A stretch of 64,000 nucleotides of DNA, taken from contig NZ_MAEI01000010.1 of assembly GCF_009933255.1 (NCBI RefSeq), positions 29,694 to 93,693 on the forward strand. Direction: 5' to 3'. A program made the position numbers and the translations under genes. Positions 25,383-34,647 of this stretch are shown here, in pieces; position 1 is the first letter of the stretch, and each line of letters starts with the position of its first letter. The notes below the pieces were generated by a model. It was not told the DNA's origin. It was given only the letters and a program-made list of their open reading frames with translations, and ran no database searches. This DNA comes from Enterococcus diestrammenae (GTDB lineage: Bacteria > Bacillota > Bacilli > Lactobacillales > Enterococcaceae).

Positions 25383-26081
25383 TTATGGTGTGGTATTTTC
25401 CACTGTTCCTGCCACATTCAAAAACTCACCTGTTTTTGCATCAATGGTAACCGACTGCCATTGACGTTGCCGGAAAAATTTCACTTCCCAGAGAATGGTA
25501 CCCTCTTCTTCTTCCAATTCAATTTTGCTTAATTGGGTATCGCCAACGACTTGTTTCGCAGCCGTTTTAGCCGCTTCTTCCATGGGGATAATCTCCGTCA
25601 TCGGTAGTTGCTCTGCTTGCCAGTCTGAATTGTCCTCGAGGTCGCTTTCCACGTGAACCTTGTTTGCAACTGCATCGATGGTGACCTCATATTCCCCCTT
25701 TGCATCCTCGCCTTCAATCTCGTAAACTTTCGTACGGCTTCCTTGAAAACTGCCATTTGCTTCCCACTGAAAATCAGTAATCACCGCATCTGGGTATTTG
25801 TCTTGAAAAATAGCCAGCGCTTGTTTGAAATCAACTGCTTGCTCCAAGGAAACTAGCGGATCTGCAGCTTCTCCAGATGAAGCGCTTGTGGCTTGCTCTT
25901 TTGATGTTGTCGTCGTTTCCTGACTGCTGCTTGTTGACTCACTTTCTGTGGATTGACCAGTCGTATCCGTAACGACCGAGCGCCCACTAGAACCTACCGA
26001 ATCCTCAGGTTTCCCCGGCGACTCCTTGGTACAACCAGCCAACAGCAGTGCGAGAGCAATAAAACCAAACATCTTTTTCAT
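25383..26081 (-). CDS. PepSY-domain lipoprotein
   Basis: About 232 residues. ATG 26081 is chosen because GGAGG lies 7 nt upstream. Lipoprotein signal with lipobox LLLAGC, then a low-complexity Ser/Thr/Glu linker (residues about 25-70) and two PepSY repeats (ALAIFQDKYPDAVITDFQWE and AAKTAAKQVVGDTQLSKIELEE, each followed by a beta region). PepSY proteins are thought to restrain extracellular proteases or bind the cell surface. It starts 32 bp beyond the MFS stop. Confidence 0.85.
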   Translation of the reverse strand: MKKMFGFIALALLLAGCTKESPGKPEDSVGSSGRSVVTDTTGQSTESESTSSSQETTTTSKEQATSASSGEAADPLVSLEQAVDFKQALAIFQDKYPDAVITDFQWEANGSFQGSRTKVYEIEGEDAKGEYEVTIDAVANKVHVESDLEDNSDWQAEQLPMTEIIPMEEAAKTAAKQVVGDTQLSKIELEEEEGTILWEVKFFRQRQWQSVTIDAKTGEFLNVAGTVENTTP

Positions 26082-26112
26082 TTTCATTCCTCCAATTCTG
26101 ATATTCCACCTA

Positions 26113-27315
26113 CTACTCCTCACTACGAAAAACGGTTTCTGTCTGTGTTTCTGAAAGGGGAATTGCTTTTACCAATCTTTCACTGCTAATCAAAACGATT
26201 AACCCGAAAACTAAGAGATAGAAGGGATATAAACGAATGGAAACGTATTGCACCAACGTACCAAATAGCGGTGGCATAAAGGTCGTCCCTACGTAGGCTG
26301 CCGCCATTTGAATGCCGATGACTGATTGGGAATTTTCCTTACCAAAGTTTGCCGGAGTCGCATGGATAATCGCCGGATAAATCGGGGCCCCGCCAAATCC
26401 CAAAACAATCAATCCTGCTAAAGCAAATCCATCACTTTTCAGCGGTAAGAGAATAAATAATGTCCCCAGTAACATAATCAGTGTCCCTAAACGAATGAGT
26501 TGCCGGTCTCCCAAGCGATCGGCGATAAAGCCTGAAAGAAAACGCCCAAAGGTAATGCCTAAGAAAAAGAAGGAACCAAAACGAGCAGCCGTTTCAGGAT
26601 CAATCCCCCGCGCTTGTACGAGATAGGTACTGGCCCACAGACCGGTTGTTTGTTCCAAAGCACAATACGCCAAAAAGGTCAGCAGCACCAATTTGACCCC
26701 CTTCAGTCCCCAAATGTCCTTGAGACTCAGGTGGTTCGCCACAACTTCACCTGTGCCCTTTTTTTGCCTGTGAGCTTGCCACAAGGGTAGGCTGATAAAC
26801 AAGATTGCCGCGAGTCCCAGCTGCAAAACAGCCACCGCCCGATAGCCCCCTTGCCAGTTGTGCTGATTGGTCAAATAAAAACCCATGATGTAGGGACTAA
26901 TCGCCGCCCCTACGCCCCAGCAACAGTGGAGCCAACTCATCTGCCGTGAAGAATAGTGCAACGCCACATACAGATTCAATGCTGCATCGACTGCGCCAGC
27001 CCCGAGACCATAGGGAATCGCCCAGAGACATAAGAGCCAAAAAGAGCCGCTTAGAGAAAAGCCCACTAGCGCAACCGCAGTCAGTAACACGCTGATTGCC
27101 GTCACTAGCCCAGCTCCAAATTTGCGAGTTAATCGGTCGGAAAACAAGCTCGAAACAATCGTCCCACCAGAAATAATCATCGTGACAATCCCGGCATAAG
27201 ATACCGGTACGTCCAAGCCCCCTTGCATCACCGGCCAAGCTGAACCTAATAACGAATCCGGCAAACCGAGACTGATAAAAGCCAGATAAATAATAACCAA
27301 TAAAAGTGAATACAT
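26113..27315 (-). CDS. MFS transporter
   Basis: 400 residues with twelve predicted helices. The loop 2-3 motif appears as SDRLTRKFGAG and the loop 8-9 counterpart as ADRLGDRQLIRLG. The overall look (GLPDSLLGSAWPVM at the N-terminus, GAGAVDAALNLYVA in helix 4-5) is that of the FucP-like group of sugar or drug MFS proteins found in Firmicutes. Substrate unknown. It is 45 bp upstream of the TauE/SafE gene and in the same direction. Confidence 0.88.
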   Translation of the reverse strand: MYSLLLVIIYLAFISLGLPDSLLGSAWPVMQGGLDVPVSYAGIVTMIISGGTIVSSLFSDRLTRKFGAGLVTAISVLLTAVALVGFSLSGSFWLLCLWAIPYGLGAGAVDAALNLYVALHYSSRQMSWLHCCWGVGAAISPYIMGFYLTNQHNWQGGYRAVAVLQLGLAAILFISLPLWQAHRQKKGTGEVVANHLSLKDIWGLKGVKLVLLTFLAYCALEQTTGLWASTYLVQARGIDPETAARFGSFFFLGITFGRFLSGFIADRLGDRQLIRLGTLIMLLGTLFILLPLKSDGFALAGLIVLGFGGAPIYPAIIHATPANFGKENSQSVIGIQMAAAYVGTTFMPPLFGTLVQYVSIRLYPFYLLVFGLIVLISSERLVKAIPLSETQTETVFRSEE

Positions 27316-27360
27316 CCTCTTCCTCGTTTCAGATACTTGATAGTTAGTGATTCAAAATAC

Positions 27361-28140
27361 TTACCACCCCAACAAAATTCCCACGCCATTGTAGACATTG
27401 ATCAGTAACACGAAAATCAATACGAATTGGTATACTAACCGCACCCGCTTAGCTGAGAGCCGTCCGCTTAAGGTTGCTCCCAAAAAACCGCCGATAATCG
27501 CCGCTGGAATGATGTAAAACAACATCGTCAAGTCATAGCGCTCAAAACCGGTGGTGGTCGCAATCGTGACAATTTTAGCCAACTGGGAACAGAGAATCGT
27601 AATAATAGAATAGACTGTTGCTTCCTTGATGGCCATCCCAAAACACAGCATCAATAAGGCGACATTGATTGGTCCACCGCCAATACCCAAAAAGCTAGCC
27701 AAGAAGCCCAACACTAAGCCCACTAGCAGATGAGCCGAAGCTGTCTTCCAACCAAAACTGTGTTGCCCTTCAGAAACAAACCAAGCAAAACCAATCGTCA
27801 GCAGCATAATCACGATTTGCACCAATTGGACAGTCGCTTCTGAGTCCAACCACAGCAAAAGCTTTTCAAATGCCAAATTTCCCATGATGCCTCCAATCAC
27901 AGCCCCCGCCGAAATCAGCCCGGCGGTTCCCAATTGGATGGTCATGTTTTTTCGTTGCCGTAGTGTCGAGACGATGGACATGGTAAAGACGGCTACCGTA
28001 GAATAAAAGGTAATCGCCGCCACCGAATCCGCTCCGATCGCATCAAAAATCGGCTTGATGATCACACCACCCCCCATTCCTGAAATGGCGCCGATGGTAT
28101 TAGCCAAAATAATAATTATTGCATAAAGAAATCCAATCAT
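27361..28140 (-). CDS. TauE/SafE-family membrane exporter
   Basis: 259 residues from ATG 28140 (GAGGGAAAACG upstream). Two repeated halves, each starting with the family motif: GAISGMGGGVIIKP and GFLASFLGIGGGPINVALL. Eight predicted helices. Family members move sulfite, sulfoacetate or other anions; no sulfur genes are adjacent to specify it. Followed upstream by the terminator at 28212. Confidence 0.9.
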   Translation of the reverse strand: MIGFLYAIIIILANTIGAISGMGGGVIIKPIFDAIGADSVAAITFYSTVAVFTMSIVSTLRQRKNMTIQLGTAGLISAGAVIGGIMGNLAFEKLLLWLDSEATVQLVQIVIMLLTIGFAWFVSEGQHSFGWKTASAHLLVGLVLGFLASFLGIGGGPINVALLMLCFGMAIKEATVYSIITILCSQLAKIVTIATTTGFERYDLTMLFYIIPAAIIGGFLGATLSGRLSAKRVRLVYQFVLIFVLLINVYNGVGILLGW

Positions 28141-28211
28141 CGTTTTCCCTCTTTTACCTGTTTCCTTCATTATACGAAACCGCTAGCAGGAAAACTACTG
28201 TTGGGAAATAA

Positions 28212-28252
28212 AAAACCGTTTCAGGTAACTATGGGTACCTGAAACGGTTTTT
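28212..28252. terminator. Terminator after the 28273-28563 gene
   Basis: AAAACCGTTTCAGGTA / TACCTGAAACGGTTTT, a 16-bp perfect stem flanked by A and T runs, so active in both directions. Confidence 0.85.
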
Positions 28253-28272
28253 TGGCGTTGATACAAGCGCGG

Positions 28273-28563
28273 CTAGAATCCTGAAATATACCCCAACTGG
28301 TTAAGGAGTAAGACTACCAGTATCGCCAAGTTTCCAACAAAAGATAAGACAATTAACGCAAATGAAAAGGTCCAAATCCGGTACCCTCCTCGGTCATAAC
28401 TTGGTCGCGAACGGCGGCCTTGATAACTAACTAAAGCCAAACTAGTTAGTAAAAATAAAACAACCTGCAATAGTATGGCAACGATTATTGAGTAAGTCGC
28501 CGAGGTCACCTCATAGTAGTTAAATAGTCCACCGATACCAGTAAGTATTGCTAAAAATACCAT
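28273..28563 (-). CDS. Small membrane protein, unknown
   Basis: 96 residues with three hydrophobic helices (about 2-16, 22-45 and 66-90) and a short Arg/Tyr-rich loop (YQGRRSRPSYDRGGYR). It starts 25 bp after the MarR gene, in the same direction, so the two may be co-transcribed. No family recognised. Confidence 0.65.
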   Translation of the reverse strand: MVFLAILTGIGGLFNYYEVTSATYSIIVAILLQVVLFLLTSLALVSYQGRRSRPSYDRGGYRIWTFSFALIVLSFVGNLAILVVLLLNQLGYISGF

Positions 28564-28588
28564 TTTTTATTCATCCTTCCTTTGGTTG

Positions 28589-29104
28589 TTAGCTATCTGC
28601 TCCAAAGACTTTCTTCTTGCCACTATCCTTATTATCTTCCCCTTGCTCCGCCAACAAGCGCTGATCCAATTTAGTCAAAATTTGAGCCAATTGCGCTTTT
28701 TCTTCGCTAGACAAGACTTCAAACACAGTAGCCCCTTGATTCCGGCGTTGATCCTTCAATTGTTCAGCGATGCCTTGACCGACGGCTGTTAGAGAATAAC
28801 TATTTCGGCGGCGATCAGCGGGGTCTTGGGCTTTCGTCACCAGGCCTTTTTCCTCCAAACGGCTCAAGACTTCACTCAAGGAAGCCGGGCGAATCCGCAA
28901 GCGGCTGGCTAAGTCCTTTTGACTGCTGCCTCCATGACGCAATAATAACTGCAACACCCGTTCTTGCCCCGGTGCCACGCCACTGTGACTACTTTCCGCT
29001 TTTTCTGATTCCCCCCGAGCTGCTTCTGAGCGGGCCAGCCCCCGCCGGATTTGTCGATTCACCTGTTGGAAGGCATCAAATAATTGCTGCTCTTGTGTCG
29101 CCAT
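28589..29104 (-). CDS. MarR-family regulator
   Basis: 171 residues with a winged helix at about 45-110: RVLQLLLRHGGSSQKDLASRLRIRPASLSEVLSRLEEKGLVTKAQDPADRRRNSY, where the DPADRRR wing is diagnostic. It is divergent from an ABC exporter gene, with two GGTACC-centred palindromes between them; it likely represses both itself and the exporter. A charged tail (EDNKDSGKKKV) is extra. Confidence 0.92.
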   Translation of the reverse strand: MATQEQQLFDAFQQVNRQIRRGLARSEAARGESEKAESSHSGVAPGQERVLQLLLRHGGSSQKDLASRLRIRPASLSEVLSRLEEKGLVTKAQDPADRRRNSYSLTAVGQGIAEQLKDQRRNQGATVFEVLSSEEKAQLAQILTKLDQRLLAEQGEDNKDSGKKKVFGADS

Positions 29105-29170
29105 CTTGTCGCCGCCTTTTCCCTATACTTGTTTTCCTCAGTGTATAAAAATTTCTTAACCTCGTCAATT

Positions 29171-29234
29171 AGTTAGGTACCTTTCTATTTACAAATTTAA
29201 GAAACGGGCTTATAATAGATAGGTACCTAACTAT
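29171..29234. promoter_or_regulatory. Two palindromic MarR operators
   Basis: TTAGTTAGGTACCTTTCTAT (29170-29189) and ATAGATAGGTACCTAACTAT (29215-29234) are two copies of a site whose ideal form is GTTAGGTACCTAAC. Their centres are about 46 bp apart, flanking the region where the divergent promoters of marR and the ABC gene must lie. Confidence 0.7.
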
Positions 29235-29302
29235 TGTGGGTGTTTTTGCCTGACCAACTTTTGGAGGCTGGCTCACAAGGAAATAATAAAGGGGGAATTG
29301 CC

Positions 29303-31165
29303 ATGGTTCGCATGCGTTTTGATCAACAATCCCAAAAGATGCCGAAATTATCCTGGCCCTTTGTCACTCGTATTTTAAGCTATTTTAAACCGTATCCTTT
29401 CCGTCTCTTGGCGGTAATCGTCTTAATTTTAACCAGTTCTGCTTTGGGACTCGTCCCACCACTTTTATTACAAAAGATGATCGATGTCGCTTTGCCGCAA
29501 GAAAACCTTAGCTTATTGGCGCTGTTTGTCGGTCTTTCTATGAGCGCGACGATTCTTTTAAACTTAATCAATGTCGGGCAAGGCTACTTAAGCACTTGGA
29601 TTGCCAAGAAAATCACTTTCCGCATCAAAAATCAGATTTACGACAACTTGGCCCATATGCCGCAAAGCTTTTTTGCTGGTTTGAAAGAAGGGGAAATCCT
29701 GACTCGCCTCACCAGCGATGTCGATGGGATTCAACAAGTCTTCCAAACTACCGTCGTCAGTGCCTTGACGAGTATTTTTGTCCTCGGTACCAGTCTTGTC
29801 GCTCTTTTTAGTCTCAATCCGATCCTCGCCTTAATCAGTATGGCGACGATTCCCTTATTTATCCTGCCCACCCGCAAAGTCGGCAAACTTCGCTGGCAGA
29901 TTACCTCCCAAAGCCAGCAGCAACTCAGCCGCCTCAACTCTCATGTGCAAGAAAGCCTCAGCACCGGTGGCAGCTTGTTGATGAAGTTATTCACCAATGA
30001 AGACAAGGCCTACGATGAATTTGTCGATGTCAACGGCGCAGTCACTCGTCTACAAATCAAAGAAACCTTAGCTGGGCGTTGGTTCCGGATGGCTATGTCA
30101 GTCTTTACCACGATTGGGCCAATGCTTGTGTATCTAGTAGGCGGCTTTTTACTCACCAAAGATCAGATTACCATCGGGGGGATTTTGACCTTTGCCACAT
30201 TGTTAGGGCGGATGTACAATCCCGTCACTCAGCTTTCCAATATTCAAGTGGACTTCATGCGTTCCTTTGCCTTGTTTGACCGGATTTTCGAATACTTGGA
30301 TTTAACTCCCGAAGACTCTTATTCGCCTGTCGCAACACGAGCGCCTGAGGAAGAACCGCAGATTACCAACGGGGCCATCACCTTCCAACAAGTCAACTTC
30401 GGTTATGGTGATCAAACCACCTTGCATGACATCCAGCTCACCATCCCCGCTGGCCAAATGACCGCCATCGTCGGACCAAGTGGTGCTGGCAAGTCCACCT
30501 TAACCAACCTTTTGCCCCGACTATATACACCAGATACTGGGCTGATTACCATCGATGGGCAAGATATCAATCAACTCTCCCTCACCACTTTGCGGCAACA
30601 AATCGGCATGGTCAGTCAAGAAGCCTTTCTATTCAACACCACCATCCGAGAAAACTTGCTGTATGCCAAACCTGATGCTACGGAGGAAGAACTGGAAGCT
30701 GCCGCCAAAGCAGCCTATATCCACGACTTCATCAGCCAGCTACCCCAAGGCTACGATACGCCAGTGGGCAACCGGGGCGTCAAACTTTCTGGTGGCGAAA
30801 AGCAACGCCTCGCCATCGCCCGAGTCATCTTGAAAGACCCACAAATCTTGATTCTCGACGAAGCCACCGCGGCACTGGATGCCTTATCGGAACACTACGT
30901 TCAAAAAGCGATGGACGATTTGATGCAAGGCCGCACCGCCATCGTCATCGCCCACCGCCTCGCCACCATTGCCAATGCTGATCAGATCGTCGTGATGGAC
31001 CAAGGCACCATCGCTGAACAAGGCAATCACCAAGAGCTCTTAGCAAAAGGCGGTCTCTATAGCCAACTGTATCACACCCAATTTAAACTAGCCCAAGAAC
31101 AAGCCGATAGTACTGAGCTAGAAACTGCTTTAAGCGCCGAAGTGACCCCAGAATTTGCAGCATAA
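29303..31165 (+). CDS. ABC multidrug exporter, fused permease-ATPase
   Basis: 620 residues from ATG 29303 behind GGGGG; the upstream extension has no ribosome binding site. Six-helix type I exporter domain (about 20-310; FFAGLKEGEILTRLTSDVDGIQ is typical), then the ATPase with Walker A GPSGAGKST, signature LSGGEKQR, Walker B ILILDEATAALD and H-loop AHRLAT. A homodimeric MsbA/BmrA-type half-transporter. Control by the divergent MarR regulator suggests drug or toxin efflux. Confidence 0.93.
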   Translation: MVRMRFDQQSQKMPKLSWPFVTRILSYFKPYPFRLLAVIVLILTSSALGLVPPLLLQKMIDVALPQENLSLLALFVGLSMSATILLNLINVGQGYLSTWIAKKITFRIKNQIYDNLAHMPQSFFAGLKEGEILTRLTSDVDGIQQVFQTTVVSALTSIFVLGTSLVALFSLNPILALISMATIPLFILPTRKVGKLRWQITSQSQQQLSRLNSHVQESLSTGGSLLMKLFTNEDKAYDEFVDVNGAVTRLQIKETLAGRWFRMAMSVFTTIGPMLVYLVGGFLLTKDQITIGGILTFATLLGRMYNPVTQLSNIQVDFMRSFALFDRIFEYLDLTPEDSYSPVATRAPEEEPQITNGAITFQQVNFGYGDQTTLHDIQLTIPAGQMTAIVGPSGAGKSTLTNLLPRLYTPDTGLITIDGQDINQLSLTTLRQQIGMVSQEAFLFNTTIRENLLYAKPDATEEELEAAAKAAYIHDFISQLPQGYDTPVGNRGVKLSGGEKQRLAIARVILKDPQILILDEATAALDALSEHYVQKAMDDLMQGRTAIVIAHRLATIANADQIVVMDQGTIAEQGNHQELLAKGGLYSQLYHTQFKLAQEQADSTELETALSAEVTPEFAA

Positions 31166-31175
31166 AAAATGAAAA

Positions 31176-31223
31176 ACGATTCCCTGCTGAGCTTAGTGTG
31201 ACACTCAGGGGAATCGCTTTTTT
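31176..31223 (+). terminator. Terminator after the ABC exporter gene
   Basis: CGATTCCC.CTGAG / CTCAG.GGGAATCG stem-loop followed by TTTTTT. Confidence 0.8.
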
Positions 31224-31305
31224 GTGGCTATGACTTCTCAGGTAAAAAATCCAGTTCAGATGAAAATCATACCAGTTCCTAGGATAGCAACTTTTATCGG
31301 CTTCG

Positions 31306-31680
31306 TTATTTTTCTTCTTGAAAAAACTCATAAAACAAGTAGAAATGCCCCTGTTTTTCATAGGCAAAATAGTCCCCCTCGGCGTCGTCTATCCTTCCAA
31401 CAACACGGTAAATTCTGGTGCCTACGGGTAGATTTTGCGATTCCCAGTCGTTTAATTGTTGGCTTTTATCTGGATCGATGTTCTGCTTAACTTCCCCGAG
31501 TTGCTCACCGATTTGGTCTTTACTTAACTCACGATTGCCTGAATAGAGTAATCTTTTAGACTCGGGAATTTTCGTTAAGTCTTTTTGACTGTTTTCAGAA
31601 TTACATCCGGTGAATATGAGTAAAAGACTAAACAATAGCACAGCAAGGAAGTCTTTTCCGCTTTGCCTACAAAAAAACAC
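31306..31680 (-). CDS. Small lipoprotein, unknown
   Basis: About 124 residues if started at GTG 31680. Lipoprotein signal LAVLLFSLLLIFTGC, then a soluble domain ending GDYFAYEKQGHFYLFYEFF. The apparent start lies inside the T-run of a terminator that serves the upstream gene, so either a terminator-proximal start is used or the true start is a little downstream (for example TTG 31671). No family recognised. Confidence 0.6.
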   Translation of the reverse strand: MFFCRQSGKDFLAVLLFSLLLIFTGCNSENSQKDLTKIPESKRLLYSGNRELSKDQIGEQLGEVKQNIDPDKSQQLNDWESQNLPVGTRIYRVVGRIDDAEGDYFAYEKQGHFYLFYEFFQEEK

Positions 31681-31720
31681 CCACCCCGAAAATCACTGAT
31701 GACTTCATGGGTGGGTGCTT
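31677..31720 (-). terminator. Terminator after the 31751-31981 gene, overlapping the lipoprotein start
   Basis: On the minus strand GCACCCACCC pairs with GGGGTGGGTG and is followed by seven T. The next gene's GTG start is within this T-run. Confidence 0.7.
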
Positions 31721-31750
31721 GTTTAGATCGGATCGCTTCATCCGGTGTCT

Positions 31751-31981
31751 TTATGCTTGCTGCATGATTTTTGCGCAATAGCCATGTTTATTCAAGAAAT
31801 CCATGATCTCTGGCAGTTCATTGCGAGCAAATGCCGTCTTTTGACAGGCGGTGATTGTTTTACTAAAAGGGAACCCTTTTTTCTTCGTTCGATAGACATA
31901 ACAAAGTTCATTGCTGACTTCGATAGGAACTTCCTTATTACAGTTTTCTGCCACGAGGGCAAAAAGTGTCTGCCAATCCAA
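31751..31981 (-). CDS. 76-residue hypothetical protein
   Basis: Starts at ATG 31981 with GGAGAAAGGAAG about 10 nt upstream and is followed by a proper terminator, so it is likely real. Short soluble alpha/beta protein with three cysteines and the C-terminal EIMDFLNKHGYCAKIM. No family recognised. Confidence 0.6.
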   Translation of the reverse strand: MDWQTLFALVAENCNKEVPIEVSNELCYVYRTKKKGFPFSKTITACQKTAFARNELPEIMDFLNKHGYCAKIMQQA

Positions 31982-32165
31982 CGTCTACACTTCCTTTCTC
32001 CTTGAAAAGCGGTTCAGCGAGTTCGCCGCTTGCCACAGAGTTGTCAGTAAACTGTCCCAACTTGTGACCACCTGTATCGCAAAAATATCTGACCGACGAC
32101 ACAGCCTCATTACCAAGGAAGTATACGCACTTCTTTTATAAAAAGCCAGTGAAGTAAGAGAACTC

Positions 32166-32309
32166 TTAGCTGACTTTTACAGATTCTTTATCATCCACAA
32201 TTTTCAGAATATAGCCGTCTTTTTGAAAATCTTTGTAACAAACACAAATACTACATAAAACACTAGTATTTTGCGGTTTTAAGAAAATAAAATCACATCC
32301 ATTCCATCT
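32166..32309 (-). other. Possible gene remnant
   Basis: An open minus-strand frame without a start codon encodes about 47 residues ending YKDFQKDGYILKIVDDKESV and then V-S-stop, which looks like a genuine protein C-terminus. It lies in the 353-bp gap 31982-32334, where I see no other gene, repeat or terminator. Confidence 0.25.
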
Positions 32310-32334
32310 CTATGAAACAAAATGATGATGTAGG

Positions 32335-32724
32335 CTAATCTTCTTTCATCGTTTGTTCCAAAAGCAGATGAATGTCTGTTTGGAGTTGGGATAACAGGTC
32401 TGTCATCTGCTGTAGTTGTTCTTTGATATCCATCTCTTTGCCAGGCTTCAGCACTTGCTGGTAACGATTGGATAATCCTGAGGCCTCATACCGTCTCAAA
32501 AGCTCGGGAATCGCAGCATCGGCAATCGCCACTTGGGTCTGTTCCCGCAAAATATGACCATCCGTCCCCACCTCTCGTGCTGTAATCGTCTCCATTCCCG
32601 CCAGTGCCTTTTTACCTACCACATATCCCGTATCCACCTTCTGAATCAGCCCCGCATCTCGCAACCAACCATAAAAAACACTTTGCCGCAGCTTATGTTC
32701 CTTCATTACCCGATACAATTTCAT
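32335..32724 (-). CDS. Hypothetical protein, KilAC/antirepressor-like
   Basis: 129 residues from ATG 32724 behind AGGGGGG. The N-terminal 70 residues (VFYGWLRDAGLIQKVDTGYVVGKKAL) resemble the KilAC DNA-binding domain of phage antirepressors. The C-terminal part is a Gln/Leu-rich coiled coil (LQQMTDLLSQLQTDIHLLLEQ). No other phage genes are near. The function is unknown; a stand-alone DNA-binding protein is the best guess. Confidence 0.55.
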   Translation of the reverse strand: MKLYRVMKEHKLRQSVFYGWLRDAGLIQKVDTGYVVGKKALAGMETITAREVGTDGHILREQTQVAIADAAIPELLRRYEASGLSNRYQQVLKPGKEMDIKEQLQQMTDLLSQLQTDIHLLLEQTMKED

Positions 32725-32828
32725 AGGCTTCCCCCCTACTAGTTTTTCGCAGATTGATCTCTGCAATAGAAGATACGAAAAAAGCCTCGAGAACAGGCTC
32801 GAGGCTTAGGAATTATCCATTGTATCCT

Positions 32829-34400
32829 TTATTGTTCCGGCAGCACCACAAAATTATCATTCACCGTAGCGTCTAGCACCGGATGTTCTCGCAGATAGTC
32901 GGCAATCAGTTCGGTCATGTCGATTTGGACTTCCCGGATGATTTTTTCTGGTGTAAACATGGCGTAGTTGCCACCACCAACTGCTCGGTATTGATTAATA
33001 ACCACTTCTAGTTCCTCATCAGGGGCGACGTCATGGCCCTCAAACTGCAAGCGAGTCACTCGTTGGCCTTTGGGTTGGGTCATATCCAGGGTATAGTCCA
33101 CCCCTTCGTACATATCGTAGTTGTAGTACTGAGGTTTTGGTTTGATAAAGCGGGGATTGAAGACCAGCTTCCCAGCTTCCGTCAGTTTCAAGTAATCCGC
33201 TGTTTGTTCTAGAGCAGCTTTTAAATCAGCCCCACTAATGCGAGAAACAGCCAGGGTATTCGGATAGATATAGTTGGTGATGATGTCCCGCATGGTGATG
33301 GTGTTGCCAAAGCCCCGGCCTTCATTATTGAACAAAGCTGTACCGGAAATCTTAGCCCCGCTGGCAGCCATTTGGACCTTATTGATAAATTCTACATAAG
33401 GGTGTTCATGGAACCGAGCCATCATGGGATCAGCAATGCGCATATCCCCTTTGACTTGTCCCACTGGTTGATCTAGCCAAACTTCCAGATCCTCGCTTAG
33501 CTTGGCTATCGAACCCAGTATCGCTTCATCCGGTTTGACATCCGCCACGCTGTGAATGGCCGCTTCGGCATGGAGGACCTTCACCTGATTGGTTTCTGCT
33601 TCATGATCCAAGTCTAGCGTGATTTCTCCGACAAAAGCGCCGCGGGAGCCTGGTTGAACTACTGGTACTCCGTTGATTACCGCGGCAATTTCCCGGTGTT
33701 GATGGCCGGTGACTAAGGCATCAATTCCTGCCACTTCATGAAGCAGTTGCCACCCTTCATTTTCACCGGTGAGCAATTCCGTTGGCTCGCCGGTTGTTAA
33801 ATCCCGTTCAAAGCCACCGTGATAGGCCACAACGACGACATCTGCCAATTCTCGTAGTTTTAGTACGTATTGTTTAGCTGTTTCCACCAAGCCTTTAAAC
33901 GTCAGCCCCGCAATCGTCGTCGGTTGTTCCCAATGAGGAATGTACTGAGTGACCACACCTAGCACCGCCACTTTGACACCAGCTTTTTCCAAAATCACAT
34001 AGGGTTGTCCGAAAAACGGCCGTCCATTTGCCCCTAACACATTTGCTGCCAAAATTGGATGCTGGTAGCTAGCAATCGCCTGTTGCAAATAATCAATTCC
34101 GTAGTTAAATTCGTGATTGCCCAGCACCCCCACATCATAGCCTAGCTGATTGATGACTTGGGTCAAATCCGCTGCCGTATGTTGCGGTTGCTTGGCGATA
34201 TAATAGCTCAATGGCGATCCTTGGATAAAGTCTCCATTTTCGATTTTTAACACTGCATCCGCCCCTGCAGCCAGCTGGCGTTCCTGCATTTTCGTCGCCA
34301 CTTTTGCCACGCCAATCGGCAAATCCTGCCCCACTTCGGCATAGTTTGTCGGTAATACATAGCCATGCATATCACTGGTGGCCAAGATTGTTAATTTCAT
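32829..34400 (-). CDS. 5'-nucleotidase / metallophosphatase
   Basis: 523 residues. Metallophosphatase domain with ATSDMHGYV (metal site), ENGDFIQGSP, GNHEFNYG, VVAYHGG and GHQHREI, followed by a 5'-nucleotidase C-terminal substrate domain (NNEGRGFGNTITMRDI, YRAVGGGNYAMF). There is no signal peptide, so a cytoplasmic enzyme that hydrolyses nucleotides or cyclic 2',3'-phosphodiesters (YfkN/UshA family). Monocistronic. Confidence 0.93.
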   Translation of the reverse strand: MKLTILATSDMHGYVLPTNYAEVGQDLPIGVAKVATKMQERQLAAGADAVLKIENGDFIQGSPLSYYIAKQPQHTAADLTQVINQLGYDVGVLGNHEFNYGIDYLQQAIASYQHPILAANVLGANGRPFFGQPYVILEKAGVKVAVLGVVTQYIPHWEQPTTIAGLTFKGLVETAKQYVLKLRELADVVVVAYHGGFERDLTTGEPTELLTGENEGWQLLHEVAGIDALVTGHQHREIAAVINGVPVVQPGSRGAFVGEITLDLDHEAETNQVKVLHAEAAIHSVADVKPDEAILGSIAKLSEDLEVWLDQPVGQVKGDMRIADPMMARFHEHPYVEFINKVQMAASGAKISGTALFNNEGRGFGNTITMRDIITNYIYPNTLAVSRISGADLKAALEQTADYLKLTEAGKLVFNPRFIKPKPQYYNYDMYEGVDYTLDMTQPKGQRVTRLQFEGHDVAPDEELEVVINQYRAVGGGNYAMFTPEKIIREVQIDMTELIADYLREHPVLDATVNDNFVVLPEQ

Positions 34401-34587
34401 CCTACACAGTCCCTCTTGTTCAGATTGGAATTCCGCAGATATTGCCAGCGAATTTCCTTTTACATTGTCATAGTATCAAAAAAGGCGCTATTTCCAAAGA
34501 GAATCGATGAAAAACACCCCGACACTCGAGATTTTAGCAACTGCCCCTCTCTTCTGTCAGCCCACTAAAATGGCTAGTAACTAGCAA

Positions 34588-34623
34588 AAACCGGGCCCGC
34601 CAGCATAGCGGAACCCGGTTTTT
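34588..34623 (-). terminator. Terminator at the end of the Ugp-like operon
   Basis: AAAACCGGG / CCCGGTTTT stem with flanking A and T runs, just after the solute-binding protein gene on the minus strand. Confidence 0.85.
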
Positions 34624-34647
34624 TCACTTACTTAAGTCTGGTGATTC

